Of a stretch of 64,000 nucleotides of DNA, positions 35,100-45,870 are shown in pieces. The notes under the pieces are model-generated. The model did not search any database, had not been told where the DNA came from, and worked only from the letters and a program-made list of their open reading frames with translations. Source of the DNA: Przewalskia tangutica (lineage: Eukaryota; Streptophyta; Magnoliopsida; Solanales; Solanaceae); assembly GCA_029844215.1 (NCBI GenBank), contig CM056729.1:8432001-8496000 (forward strand). The letters run 5' to 3'. The position numbers and the translations under genes were made by a program. Each line of letters opens with the position of its first letter. Positions within the stretch are counted from its first letter, which is position 1.

Positions 35100-35617
35100 G
35101 ATGTTCTAAATTTTCAGGCGACCTTGTTGGTTTCATTTTTGGTATCTTTCATTCTTTGTTGTCGGTGATATTTCAATGATGTTGTTATTTTCCGTTTGTG
35201 TTGGGTGATTTTTCGAGTTTTGCTATTAGTGGGATGTTTGTGGGTATGAAATTTTTTGGGTGGTTTTGTGGGTTTTACCCATTGTTATGATATTCGATTT
35301 TGGGACTAGTGCGACAATTTCGCCCCTTTATTTTTATTAAACTGGTTTTTTTTTAAAAAAGAACAAATGCTACACTTGGTATTTTACTGATTTTGAACTT
35401 GATACTACACTGGCCTACGAATGATTTATCCGTCGATCTAGAGGCCTCCGTGGTAAGCGAGACGGAATATGTGGGCGAGGAGGAAAGTGAAAAGATTAGA
35501 CGAGAATGCATAGTATCGTTCACCGGGAGGTGAGTCGACCGCAGCCGAAGCGATATTGGCTTCTCATGTCTTACTATCCTTGACATAACACTAGTTGAGC
35601 CCACACTATATAAAATA

Positions 35618-35619
35618 TA

Positions 35620-35688
<69 letters not shown>

Positions 35689-35706
35689 CTATATATATAT
35701 ATATAT
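35618..35706. repeat. (TA)n microsatellite in solo LTR
   Basis: About 45 TA dinucleotides, interrupted a few times. Confidence 0.95.
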
Positions 35707-36273
35707 ACATACATTGTGTTTGTTTGGTAATTTATTTATTATTTACTAACTCTTCTACTAAGTGTCTTTTGTAGGTACCCGGAGTCGCACCCCAAAGTTA
35801 AAGCATTCGCATAAAATAAAATAAAAGCGAAATGTCGCTAAATTCTATTCATTTCATCTTTTTTATGATTATTTGCTTCCATTATCATCTTGTTAAATCT
35901 ATATCTATTTTAAATATTTGCATGCTTAGTTTAAATATCTTTTGGTTGTTTTAATAATTAGAACACCTTTAGAATTGTAAATTGCATGTTAGCACAATAA
36001 TATTAAATCTAAGTTTGAACGGACAACCGCAAGTTAGCGGATCCTATAGGATGCCTAACCCCTTCCCTTTAGGATAATAAAGAACCCTTACCTAGAATCT
36101 CACATAGTTTTCGCAGACCTTTAAAATGAAGATCATTCGTAGTATTTTATGCTACATTTTTAGTGTCCTAATTCACTATAATAATTAGGTGGCGACTCCT
36201 TAAAATGCATTTTAGGAATCAACCATACGCAGTAGTATCCCGTTTTCGACTCCGGTTAAAATGGGGTGTTACA

Positions 36274-36886
36274 ATAGCTGGTGGTGTTTCTTTTGCAATA
36301 GGTATAGGAAAAAGAATTTCCAAAGAATCCAAAAAGGTGAATAATTGGATCTCAGTAATCTTTTCCTTTTCTATACCAACTATCTCGCCAGATTCCTCAA
36401 TAGCTGGGTGTGGTTCAAGTTCCTCAATTTGCTTACCACCTCCCATAATGATGTCGCTAGACAGATTTTCTTGAAGTGTATTGCTCATCCTATCCATTAG
36501 TTGCCCTATTTGTGTCTCCAAATTTCTGAGGGACACTCTTGTCTCAGCCATAAACTGAGTCTGGCACTTGGTGAACCTAAGTATGCCTGCCTGCAACTCA
36601 TCTAGATCTTCCTCTAGAACCTGTAGGTTAAGCTGTTGTTGATGACTCCACTGTCTCTGATAGTAGTAGTCCATGTGTCCTGAATTTTAATTTATTTATT
36701 TTTTTTCAATTTTTTTTCAATTTTTTTTCCCCGAATTTAACCTGCAAAATAAGAAAACAACAAAAAGTGATAAAAAGATGCTCGCAGAACAAGTTAGAAA
36801 CTTGTTCTTGGAGCAACCAAATTAGAAATAAGAATAGATAAATCGATATTGAAAGTACGCCAATCCCCGGCAACGGCGCCAAAACT
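36274..36886 (-). mobile_element. Non-autonomous retroelement interior (PBS and ORF start)
   Basis: On the minus strand, just after the LTR end at 36887, lies the primer site, then a 190-base leader, then the ATG at 36674. The absence of protease, RT and integrase and the presence of one short gag-like ORF resemble TR-GAG type elements. Confidence 0.7.
36864..36881 (-). promoter_or_regulatory. Primer binding site (tRNA-Asp type)
   Basis: On the minus strand TGGCGCCGTTGCCGGGGA starts six bases after the LTR end. It is the well-known tRNA-Asp primer site of several plant gypsy lineages, and it fixes the polarity of this element and of the solo LTRs at 8348 and 16890. Confidence 0.9.
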
Positions 36887-37685
36887 TGATGCGCGATTTA
36901 TGCACACACTTACGCAAGTGCACGTATCGTGACAAGTAATATAGTCTAGGTAAGACCGAATATCGTCCTCAGGGACTGATTTTCAAGTACCGATTATCTA
37001 TCCTATGGTATCTATTTGGTTAACGTTAATTGATTGGGAATTTTAGACTAATAATGCAAGAAATAAACTAATTAAGAAAATACTTTGAATTAAATCAGTT
37101 ATGATGGAGAATTAGGGCTTCCAAGATCATCAACTATCCACTCTACTCAATCATTAATACAATTAGACTAACTTCTTTTTCTACGTTAAGATATCAGGTT
37201 AACTAGACCGTTTTATACTCCTGTTAAGGTAATATAAACACTCAACCCCAATGGAGAACCCTTCTACCTTTCGGTGACAAGATTGACTACAAAGGAGGAT
37301 TAAGAGCAATAACCTATTAAGCTACACAAGTATCGGGGTACTTTCGTCCACGATTTAACCTATGTTTATTCAACTATAGCATATTCACAATCTCCCCTTT
37401 CGGCTTTCGATTAGAAATCATATAAGTGATGATAACTAGTGATCAATTAATTATCAAGCAATCAAAACAACTATTGAATAAATCTTAAATAAGTGAAGAA
37501 GAAACCAAACTAATATATTAATTCATGAATAAAGTTTCAAGTGAATCACAAGGAAATCCCTAATAAAGTAATTAGCTCCTAGCCATAGTCACGCTAAGAA
37601 CTAATACAATCTCCATACATGAACTGAAATAATTAAAGCAAAAAGAAAGAAAAGAAAATACTCAAGAACGAGTCTCCAAGCCTTC
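36887..37685 (-). mobile_element. 5' LTR (truncated) of non-autonomous element
   Basis: This is the reverse complement of about the last 800 bases of the LTRs at 8348-9675. On the minus strand it ends CGCATCA at 36887. The first 500 bases of the LTR are missing, replaced at about 37685 by copia sequence. Confidence 0.9.
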
Positions 37686-37756
37686 TAGCATCCAAGGATT
37701 GTATTGTGGAATATTTACAAGATGGAATAGAATGGAATGGAATGGTGGATGGTGGA

Positions 37757-38098
37757 ATGGAGTCAGAATTTATCGCTTTAGATAAAGCGGGAGAGGAAGT
37801 TGAGTGGCTTCATGGTTTTATAGAGGATGTCCCATGTTGGAATAAACCCGTGTATTCTGTAATGATCCACTGCGATATTCAGTCGACTCTAGGAAGGGCA
37901 AAAAGTTCAATATACAACGGTAAGTCTCGTCATATTCGACGGAGACATGAGTCCGTTAGGCAGTTGATCACCTTGGGTATCATTTCCATTGATTACATAA
38001 AATCTAAGGAAAATATCGCAGATCCCTTGACGAAGGAAATACCCAAGGATCAGTTGTTCTGCCTATCTAGGGGAATGGGCTTAAAACCCAAACACTAA
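37757..38098 (+). pseudogene. Copia RNase H C-terminal relic
   Basis: Encodes the RNase H end ('SEFIALDKAGEEVEWLHGF' to 'RGMGLKPKH' and stop at 38096-38098), closely matching 59087-59416 of the element at 54159-61003. This relic keeps the final frame that the larger copy has lost by one base near 59347. The preceding 70 bases are GGAAT/GGTGGAT repeats at the junction. Confidence 0.88.
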
Positions 38099-39620
38099 GA
38101 ACCGATATAGTGGACACCCAACCTTACAGACTGGAGATCCCAGGAATAAGGTTCAATGGGAAACTAAACTGTAAAGGTTCCGTGAGCGCTTCGGTAGAAG
38201 CAAGAGCACTTCGGATAATGTGTCTTTCTTAAGAAACATAATCCATGGCCGTTTCCATGATAGACAAAAAGTGCTACCTGTAAGAGGGGTAAAGGATAAG
38301 TTTCCAAACCTTTAATGATCCTCAATAGTTGAGGTTAGGTTGGGGAAACTTTTAATGGTTCCTAATGCTTGTGTGCGGGGTATTACAGGATACCTTGTAG
38401 AAGACAACATATTTAAGTGCGAGGACAGGCCGCCTCAAATGAATGGACTTAAGAATCCAAGGGTGTCCCCGGCCCACGATGGACAAAACACTAGAAAGAT
38501 TGAGTAGGAAAGGTGTTGTGTTGGTACCATTGTCTTGGCATATGCTAAACACTGACGGTTCAAGACATCATGTTCACCGCGCAATAAATATGTCCGATGG
38601 TATTCTACTATGGAAGGTTCAAAGCTCCGGCTACCTCTCCAGATGCAACATCGCTCCGCCAAGTGATTGCTAGAACGGCACCATGTGCGTGCACCAAAAT
38701 CTCTTCCAAGAGGAGATTGTTGGAAATATTTATTAAACGTGAAATTAAGTAAATCCTATTAATTATGAATCGAATAATTGGGGCCCCACACGTATGAAAC
38801 CTTGTTTTGTGCACACGTAGTGCCAATGATCAAAATTTTCTTAATGGAAGAGATATTGGTACGTATACGAATTGTTTGAGACGTAAGGTAATAGCCGGTT
38901 ATTGGCCAAATGACGAATGATTTCACGTTGGTAAATGAAGGAAGAAATGTACAATGTGTAAAGATGAAACGAATCAGAAATCACCACGAACCGAAGGCGC
39001 GGTTCACTCCTCCAAAGGGCGCGACTACATTGGCGTTTCAATTTGATAACTCACCGGAATTGAAGGTCGTGACTAATTGACGTTCGGTTTGTGAGCTCTT
39101 TGGGCCGAAGGCCGCGACTCGATTTATTTCAACTGGAGGTGAATTAAAAACTGATTCTTGGGCTGACTTTGGAGTATTTACTCTCCATTATTTTGCTCAT
39201 GAATTCAGCCATTACTAGACTGAATTGTAACTCCAAATTCAAGGCATTAACATGACATTCATGACCATTACTTAGCCATTTGGAGGGTCATCATCTACAC
39301 ACTATAAAATGAGACACAAGGCTCATTTGGACAAACACTTGAAATCTGAAACACTTCTTCATCTCTTGCAATCACAAACACTCAAAGATCTTTCTTCTAA
39401 AGCAAACACTTGAGTTTTCTTTGCTCATTTGTTTGATTGCTGTTTTATCTTGGGAGATAAGTTGTCATTGCAACCGTTGAAAGGATATACGAGACAATAT
39501 TATCTTAAGGATAGATCAAGAATTTGGTCGACTCAGCAAACCCTCATATTTGATCAATTTTCAGATTTCTAACAAACAATTGTTGTTATTATTTTTCCGT
39601 TCTACACATTACTATTCCCA
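38099..39620 (+). mobile_element. Copia 3' UTR and 3' LTR relic
   Basis: Follows the relic pol with the family's 620-base 3' UTR, the purine tract 'agaggagat' and an LTR starting TGTTGGAAAT at 38718. A TATA box is near 39303. The LTR end is blurred near 39620 ('attccca'). It contains a GC-rich patch (38995-39120) with 'gaaggcgcggttc' and 'ggccgcgactcg', in the position of the cassette in the other copies. Confidence 0.85.
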
Positions 39621-40289
39621 TTAGCTACATATATATTTTAGCTACGAGCATTTAACTACGGATTAACGATAAAGTTATATATATATATATATATAAAATT
39701 GGTATAAAAAGAGTTAAAATGAGACAGAGAAGTATTTATTTCGATACAAAATTAGAATTATAATACAAAATAAGTTATAAAATTATTTTAATTATTATGC
39801 CCCAACTTATAGGACGCTATTTTTTTTATGCTTACTCTCTCTATTCCAATTTAAAGACATACTTTTCTTTTTAGTTAATACAAAAAAATAACATGTGTTT
39901 TTATTTAATAATAATTTAATTTTAAGTTTTACTCTTTATGCTTAACGAGATAATTTATAATTACATAAATATTTGTTTTAGATTATATTATTCAAAAAAT
40001 TATTTATTTTTAAAATTTTCAAATCAAATTAGATGTATAGACGAAAAGGAGTGAGTATTATTATTCCTAACATAATATTATTATTTTTTAATCATTTTTC
40101 CCCAAACAAATGTGCCATCTTTAGCGGTATATCTCTTTCATCATCACCTCCCGACAAACCCATAGATCAGATACAACTCTCTCTCTTTTCATCATATCTT
40201 CCCACAAATCTCTTCTTCTTCAAAAATTATTCAAATTCAAAAATCTCAAACTCCCTTCTCTAAAACTTTAACCAAATAAATAATCATCT
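39621..40289. other. AT-rich upstream region of the ATL gene
   Basis: No gene is seen. A short TA tract lies at 39675-39695. The 150 bases before the start codon are CT-rich and look like a 5' UTR ('ctctctcttttcatcatatc'). No convincing TATA box could be placed. Confidence 0.5.
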
Positions 40290-40739
40290 ATGCCAATTCA
40301 AAATCAAGAAACAACTCAAAATGTCCCCAAAACTAATCAAAATATTAACAATAAACCAAGAAAATTAATTACCCTTTCCCTTAAATGTATAGTTATGTCT
40401 ATTTTCATTTCCCTTTTCTTTCTATTCCTTCTCTTTTTAGGTTTCGCAGCACTTGTTCTCCTTCATTTCCTTATAACTTCCACCGCCTTCCGCCGTCGCC
40501 ACCGTATTCCGGCGAGGACCCGTTTACCGGAGCTGACATGTGAGAGTTATTGTTGTGGGTCCCATGTGGAAGGTGTTAATGATTGTGCTATATGTTTGGA
40601 GGGATTTAAGGATAATGAGTTTGTTAGGAAATTGCCTGATTGTGGACACGTGTTTCATGTCAAATGTGTGGATTCTTGGCTTATGAGGGTACTTAATTGC
40701 CCTGTTTGCCGAGGACGGGTTCGGGTTCGGGTCAGGTGA
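40290..40739 (+). CDS. ATL-type RING-H2 E3 ubiquitin ligase
   Basis: An intact, intronless 149-residue protein. A polar, Asn/Gln-rich N-terminus (1-30) precedes one strongly hydrophobic transmembrane helix (about 31-64) and a short basic stretch (68-72). The RING-H2 finger has zinc ligands C99, C102, C118, H120, H123, C126, C137 and C140, with W130 and the Pro after C137 typical of ATL fingers. The tail is a short Arg/Val repeat. ATL proteins are membrane-anchored ligases that pass ubiquitin from an E2 to substrates, often in defence or stress signalling. The usual GLD motif before the RING is not clear (GVND is there instead), so the subgroup is uncertain. The start codon is the first in the frame after a CT-rich leader. 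Substrate is unknown. Confidence 0.93.
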   Translation: MPIQNQETTQNVPKTNQNINNKPRKLITLSLKCIVMSIFISLFFLFLLFLGFAALVLLHFLITSTAFRRRHRIPARTRLPELTCESYCCGSHVEGVNDCAICLEGFKDNEFVRKLPDCGHVFHVKCVDSWLMRVLNCPVCRGRVRVRVR

Positions 40740-40855
40740 GATGGGTTCGGGACGGGGATGTGAAGATGATTGGAAGAGATGGTGGGCTGTTGCTGTTTCT
40801 GGGTAGTCTGCATTTTGTGTTGTAAGTTTTCTTGATATATATTTTTTTTAATTAA
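40740..40855 (+). other. 3' flank of the ATL gene
   Basis: A probable 3' UTR directly after the stop. 'aattaatgc' near 40850 is the only weak polyadenylation-like signal noticed. Confidence 0.4.
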
Positions 40856-41145
40856 TGCTTTGTTTTATGTATGGAGGTCGAGCATTAGTTTCTTTTTTGG
40901 CCAATGTGTGTATTGATATCTGTTACTATATCTGTTCGCTAGTGTGACTTTCATGCTAGTTCTTGCTCCAGCATGAAAGTTTCATTTCATTATTATTTTA
41001 TTCTCTCTTTTTCTTTTTTATATTCATGCATCAGCTACATTTCAATGTGAAACAATCTCTCTATCCTCTAAAGTTAGAGTTAAAGTCTACATGCATTCTA
41101 TCCTCCCAATACCCTGCTTGTGTGATTACACTAGGTATGTTGTTG
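40856..41145 (+). mobile_element. TS-type SINE, copy 1
   Basis: Has the solanaceous SINE landmarks in order: 'gtgtattgatatctgttact', a T-rich stretch, 'aatctctctatcctctaaag', 'attctatcctccc', and the end 'ggtatgttgttgta'. It is diverged and lies in tandem with copy 2. Family assignment is from recall. Confidence 0.65.
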
Positions 41146-41475
41146 TATGCTTTGTTTATGTATGGAGGTCGAGGATTAGGGTAGATGGTTAGTAGCTGAC
41201 ATAAGAGATACCGTACTTATAGTCGTATGATTTAGGTAGTCACGTAGTTTCTTTTTTCGCCAATGTGTGTATTGATATCGGTTACTATATCTGTTCTGCA
41301 CATTTGTTATTTCATTGTCTCTTTTTTCGGGTACATTTCTTTGAGCCAAGGGTCTATCGGAAACAACCTTTTCATCCTATAAAGGTAGAGGTAACATCTA
41401 CGTGCATCCTACCCTCTTCGTACTCCACTTGTGAGATTACCCTGGGTATGTTGTTGTATGCTTTCTTTTATATGT
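41146..41475 (+). mobile_element. TS-type SINE, copy 2
   Basis: Better preserved: 'gggtagatggttagtag', 'gagccaagggtctatcgg', 'ggtagaggtaacatctacg', and the end 'ccctgggtatgttgttgt', a GTTG-type tail typical of the TS family. It shares flanking text with copy 1 ('tatgtatggaggtcgag'), so one arose by tandem duplication. Confidence 0.75.
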
Positions 41476-42536
41476 ATATATGTTGAGCATTGTAATGTAT
41501 GGTGTGAATGAAAGTATATGTATGTTCCAGAGACAATCTGTATTAGGACAAAATGTACTTTATACACATTCGTATTTATATTAATGATGATTAATATTAT
41601 GACATTTGCATTTGTTGAATTATTAATTGATTGTTTATAATATTCTATAAATGCATACCTAGAGTTTACGTGTTTATTAATGATGTGAGAATTAATGTTA
41701 TAACGTAACTCTTAAATTACATCGACTAATGATCATCGAGATTGGGATATCGATGATATGCGATAAGTCGACATGTGGTCTGCATCATATCCTTAAGGGA
41801 TATAGTATGTCTCACTTGCTACGAGTTATGACAACTCGTGATGGACACATGAATACTTGTTGAAGTATTGGTATATCCTACTGATGTACTGTTTTGTTAT
41901 ATGTCTATAATGTCATCGCCATGTGAGAGATAGAAGTTCTTAGACTTGAGGTCAATATCACCTTGTTTACGGAGTAATGTACTTTGATTCTGTCCTAAGC
42001 TCAAATGTCTTATAGGTTGAGACGCGACTTGTTTTGGGTGCATTATAAAGTAGATTAAAGGTGATATGTGAGCCAAGATTAGGATTCATTCATTGAATGT
42101 ATATTCAAGTGAACACTCAGATACTCATATGGTATTAGGTTGACTAAGTCATTGACCAATGCAATTGACATGTCTTTGATATGGTCATGTTGTCAACTAA
42201 TATAGATGAGTTATAATGATCAAGTCATTTGGATAGACACTTGACAAATCCTAAGCTTGATTGAGTGTGTCATGAATGAAATGATTTTATCTTCTCACAT
42301 AGAGGTTCAGTTCACATGTTTCGTGTAGCTAAACTTTACATATTGAGTTCGTCTTCCGACGCAGTCTAGGAGTACCGTGAAGACCCTAATGTAGTTAGTG
42401 TCGATATGTAAATGTCTGAAAGGCAACACTAAATCAAATGTTCCGTCGATTTAAGAATGTAATTAGAGAGAGATTATATATATATGTTCGGTTGATGACC
42501 GGGACATTAGAAATGAAAACAAGGCAGAAAATGGGA

Positions 42537-42650
42537 CAGGGCCGCGACGCCATTGATTTAGGGCCGCGGTGCCAAAAACGCATGTCGGCGCCGCGGCGCC
42601 ACTTATCCAGGGCCGCGGTCTTTGGCGTCGATGGAGTCCGACTACCGCCC
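42537..42650. repeat. GC-rich cassette in solo LTR
   Basis: Contains 'gggccgcggtgcc' (42561-42573) and the 14-base palindrome GGCGCCGCGGCGCC (42587-42600), in an LTR that is otherwise AT-rich. Confidence 0.85.
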
Positions 42651-42707
42651 GTTGTTGACTTGTTATATGGGCTGGCCCATGGGGAATCCTAGGTTGTCTT
42701 TTACAAC

Positions 42708-42715
42708 TATAAATA
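42708..42715 (+). promoter_or_regulatory. TATA box of solo LTR
   Basis: TATAAATA in 'caactataaataagaggg', followed by a leader rich in short C and T tracts. Confidence 0.65.
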
Positions 42716-43159
42716 AGAGGGTTTCCCCTCCCATTTCAATACACCAAAAGCAAGAGACTAATCTCTTCTAAAGCTCTGTCGGAATCCCTAGCATTCCAAG
42801 ACTTAGCAATTACATCGAAGTTTCAGTACTTGCAAATCGAGGGACATTTGCGTGCGCACCCTCGGATTACAAAAGGCTCTAGATTTCAAGTTGCTATCTA
42901 CAATGTAAGTCTTCCATCGAAGTATTACATTATTGCTTTGTGCTTTTTACATTGTATAATCATCCTACAGTTTGACTAATTTCGCTGCGTGTACGAACCC
43001 GACAAAACCCTAGAGTGAATCCATCTTCAATGTTATTTTTTGCACAAAGTGTTATTTTAGTTGAATAGCAATGGTATTATTGGCAAAATGATACTTAGTA
43101 GCCAAGGATATGGTAAAATTGTTTGTTAATTATGCAATTACCTTGGACATTTTTGTTGA

Positions 43160-43330
43160 TTTTTTTTTTTATAATCATGGTGTTCGAGCCAGTTTTCGTG
43201 TACCTCGACTACTTCCAACGGGTACCTATTACCGTACCTCCAACCAACATAAGTAGTGAGTAACTCTGTACCATAGTTTAGATAAATTGAAAGAAATACC
43301 TAGTGTTTTTGCCATCCGAGGATATTATTT
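43160..43330 (-). mobile_element. SolS-type SINE
   Basis: The plus-strand text 'gttcgagccag', 'acctcgactacttcc', 'gggtacctatta' and 'cctagtgtttttgcc' is the reverse of a common solanaceous SINE. The poly-T at 43163-43172 is its A-tail. The B-box end is decayed. Family name is from recall. Confidence 0.65.
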
Positions 43331-43492
43331 GTAGGCAAAAACATCATCCTACCAAAGCAATTGATTCATTATCTTTGTTGTACAATTTTAGAGTGTATCA
43401 AACATCTTAGACATTATTGGTGACAATATTGGGAGAAAAATAAATAATCCTACAGAACCAATTGAGTCTTTATCCTTCTTGTACATAGTATA

Positions 43493-43655
43493 CTGTGGCG
43501 GAGCTAGAGGGATGGAAGGGGGGTCATCCTTTGCTGGAAAAAAACAGTGTACACAAGATTAATTTTTTTTTCTTTTTATATAGTAGATGATGAATTTTTT
43601 GACCCAAAAAAAAAGTAGATGATGAACCTTAGTGAAAATCCTGCCTCCGCCACTG
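43493..43655. mobile_element. hAT-type MITE, 163 bp, TSD ATAGTATA
   Basis: Terminal inverted repeats CTGTGGCGGAGCTAGA and CAGTGGCGGAGGCAGGA match the CAGTGGCGGA style of plant hAT elements. It is bracketed by the exact 8-base duplication ATAGTATA (43485-43492 and 43656-43663). An internal 'agtagatgatgaa' duplication is present. Confidence 0.9.
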
Positions 43656-43799
43656 ATAGTATAGTGTATGATTGCTCTGGCATGATAGATATTGCTCCCT
43701 CCGTAGGATTTTGCAGATACCTTACATTAAGTTTGGATGAAAAGATTAAAGTACCATGAATTGCACTAGTTTGTAGTTGATGATGTTCCATTTTATTAT

Positions 43800-43885
43800 T
43801 TGACAACTGTGCTGTTTCGGGCAACTTGCGTTAACCTCGACTAATTCCACGAGATACCCTCTACCTCCCACACACAACACAACTA
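43800..43885 (-). mobile_element. Partial SolS-type SINE
   Basis: Only the middle is present ('gttaacctcgactaattcc', 'gagataccctctacctccc'), matching 43190-43255 in the same orientation. Confidence 0.6.
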
Positions 43886-43970
43886 AGAATGATGTTTCAT
43901 TGATGGGGGTATGTTTTGCCTTTATCACTTAGGTAGTACCTTTGTCACATAATTCTGTGTCATGAGCGAT

Positions 43971-44495
43971 ACTTGAGAAGTATGTGTCAAGAGTTTTTAA
44001 CATACCAGGCGGAGTAATACAGTATTTGTGCTTTTGGAAGTTAGTAAGTGTCGAGTGAAATAGTTGAGGTGCATTCTAGCTGCCTGAACACCACCGCTGC
44101 TTAAACAAAAGAAGAATTTTTACCATGCTTTTCTGTGCAAATGTTATGTCGTGTTAACCTCTTAGATTGTCAAAATAGAGTTATGCTTGAGAAGTATGTG
44201 TCAGGAATTTTTAACATACTAGGCGGAGTTATACAGTATTGTGCTTTTGGAAGTTAGCAAGTGTCTGAGTGAAATAGTCGAGGTCTATGTTGCTCGGACT
44301 CTTCAAAAACGTCGATGTGGCTTGTCTGATCCTCCAAAAGTAATGTATTTTTAGAGGATCCGACACGGGTGAAACAACATTTTTGGAAAGTCCGAGCAAC
44401 ATAGGTCGAGGTGCATGCTATCTACCGGAATACCACCATTATTAAAAACAAAAAAGAAGGTTTTTAACATGCTTGTATATGCAAATTTGTATTTT
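43971..44495. repeat. Tandem duplication of about 215 bp
   Basis: Copy 1 (43971-about 44184) and copy 2 (about 44185-44495, less the MITE) share 'gagaagtatgtgtca', 'ggcggagt(a/t)atacagtatt' and 'ttttggaagttag(t/c)aagtg'. Only copy 2 contains the 120-bp MITE, so the duplication came first. Confidence 0.85.
44285..44404. mobile_element. Foldback MITE, 120 bp, TSD GTCGAGGT
   Basis: Terminal inverted repeats start CTATGTTGCTCGGACT on both ends and extend about 25 bases. The exact 8-base duplication GTCGAGGT flanks it (44277-44284 and 44405-44412), and copy 1 of the tandem duplication shows the empty site with a single 'gttgaggt'. The 8-base TSD suggests the hAT superfamily. Confidence 0.93.
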
Positions 44496-44509
44496 GTTCT
44501 GTTATTTAA

Positions 44510-45433
44510 ATGGTGCTCAACTTTGAGAAGTCATAAAGTATTATAGTTTGGTTAAGTTCATTGAAACATTTTGATTTATTCTAGGAATTGAACCCAGAAA
44601 TCACAGACCAGGAAATATAGACAGAACTGCAGAAGTAATACTGAGATAAAGTGGAGAATGATGGAGTGAAGTGCACAGAGGCTAAGTTTCTTTGGAAAGT
44701 TGCTTCTTGAACTTATCGAGGATTGAATCAATGACCTCGTATGTGAATTTCGTGTGTAAAAAAAAAATCAACTCTGTAGCTTCCTTGATGTTCCTTTAGT
44801 GTAGTTTCTTCCCAAATTAATGATTTGGAGATGATCATATTTATGTATAAATATAATTGTGTACCCGTTCTAGCGGATCGCAAGCATAAATTTTGCCTAA
44901 AACTATGTATTATACATGGAAGGGTGTTACACTTTCCCTCGATTATGTCTACTTTTTGATGCATTGTCTCTAAACTGAAGAGTGTATCTCTGTGATACAA
45001 ATGTTTAGATGGAGAAATGGACATCTAACATTTCAAGCTTTTTCGATTAACTTAACTCTAATCCCTTAAACAACAATCTACTTAGATTGTTGAGTTCCCT
45101 CTGAGTTGCCCTCAACTTGCAGCTGAATTTGACAATTGTTTTTACTTGAACAATGCTTCTAAGAAAGCTGGAATAGGTACAAATCGATAACAATACTAAT
45201 ACAAAATAACTAGACTTGAAGACTGTAAAGCATAAGACTATAAAACAGGTTCTTCAATGCGGTCCTCTGTATCAGGCAGCACTTCAATAGTGAATCAGAA
45301 GTTTCTCGAATATGCTCGTCTTAATTGCTTGATTTCTATTTTTCTCTCTATGTATAAACCTTCTTCGGTAGAAGACTAGCATATATATAGCAACTTGTGA
45401 GTAGCAAATCGGTAGGTTACAAACACCTTCTTG
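44510..45433. other. Unassigned region
   Basis: No gene can be supported. The longest frame (44728-45024, minus, 98 codons) has no domain or signal. The 44590-44720 stretch has more even composition and could be a decayed exon, but no family was recognised. The 45300-45430 text ('tatatatagcaacttgtg') could be LTR relic. Confidence 0.35.
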
Positions 45434-45870
45434 TAGGGGTGTGGTTAAAATCGCACCGGACCGAAGACCGAAAACCCAGATCACTAGGACTGAAGACCGG
45501 ACCGAATTTCTCGGTCCGGTCCGGTCCAGGTCATTTTCGGTCCGGTCCGGTTTATTGGACCGAATGCATTTGTCCCCCCGCCACCCCCGCCAGTCCGGAC
45601 GTATTAACATATCAAATATAGGTTGTAAATTGATCAAATTTTATATGGTCATAACTTTGCGCTCGAACGTCCGTTTTACCTTTTTCTTTTTTTTTGATTT
45701 CGCGTATTTTTTCGATACGGGGGTGGACAAACTGCAAAAGCGGTTTGATTCAGCCGATTTCTCCAAAAACGTCCATCTTGCCCCTCAATTTCACTTTTTC
45801 CCCAAATCGTTACGTTTTTCCCCTTTTCAAATTTAAATATCTCGCGATATACAATAGATTTCATGGATGA
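45434..45870. mobile_element. hAT-related element, truncated
   Basis: Starts TAGGGGTGTGG followed by GGTCCGGTCCGG-rich subterminal repeats. The core 45630-45870 ('atggtcataactttgcgctc', 'aaatatctcgcgatatacaa') matches 6725-6930 of the hAT element at 6439-7180. The right terminus is missing. Confidence 0.7.

Larger units (their letters stand above)
33687..36273 (+). mobile_element. Solo LTR, 2587 bp, TSD ATAGC
   Basis: Begins TGTTGACAGTCAATTTTGAC and ends GGGGTGTTACA, flanked by ATAGC (33682-33686 and 36274-36278). It has a TATA-like 'ctatataata' near 34203, a GC-rich leader (34280-34700), two perfect hairpins, and a long (TA)n microsatellite. The terminal block 36004-36200 matches that of 2665-2860. 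It splits the minus-strand ORF of the element around it. Confidence 0.95.
33429..36674 (-). pseudogene. 217-codon gag-like ORF split by solo LTR
   Basis: Codons 1-132 lie at 36674-36279 and codons 133-217 plus stop at 33686-33429. The two parts are in the same frame once the solo LTR and one TSD copy are removed. The first 65 residues are glutamine-rich and coiled-coil-like, followed by 'SLRNLETQIGQLMDRM', a motif style seen near the end of gag in Athila-like elements. The C-terminal part contains 'LRDVGNFTDPYIIESLKDK'. There is no CCHC zinc knuckle and no enzymatic domain. Function is unknown; a structural role is inferred only from position. The ORF was intact when the LTR element inserted. 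Confidence 0.7.
41523..42902 (+). mobile_element. Solo LTR, 1380 bp, TSD ATGTA
   Basis: Begins TGTTCCAGAGACAATCTG and ends GCTATCTACA, flanked by ATGTA (41518-41522 and 42903-42907). This is a third LTR family, probably copia by style. A GC-rich cassette (42537-42650) lies about 60 bases upstream of the TATA box at 42708-42715. Confidence 0.92.

Noticed and set aside
37706..38098. 130-codon ORF taken as one protein
   Set aside because: Its first 17 or so codons are junction filler; only the RNase H part from 37757 is real.
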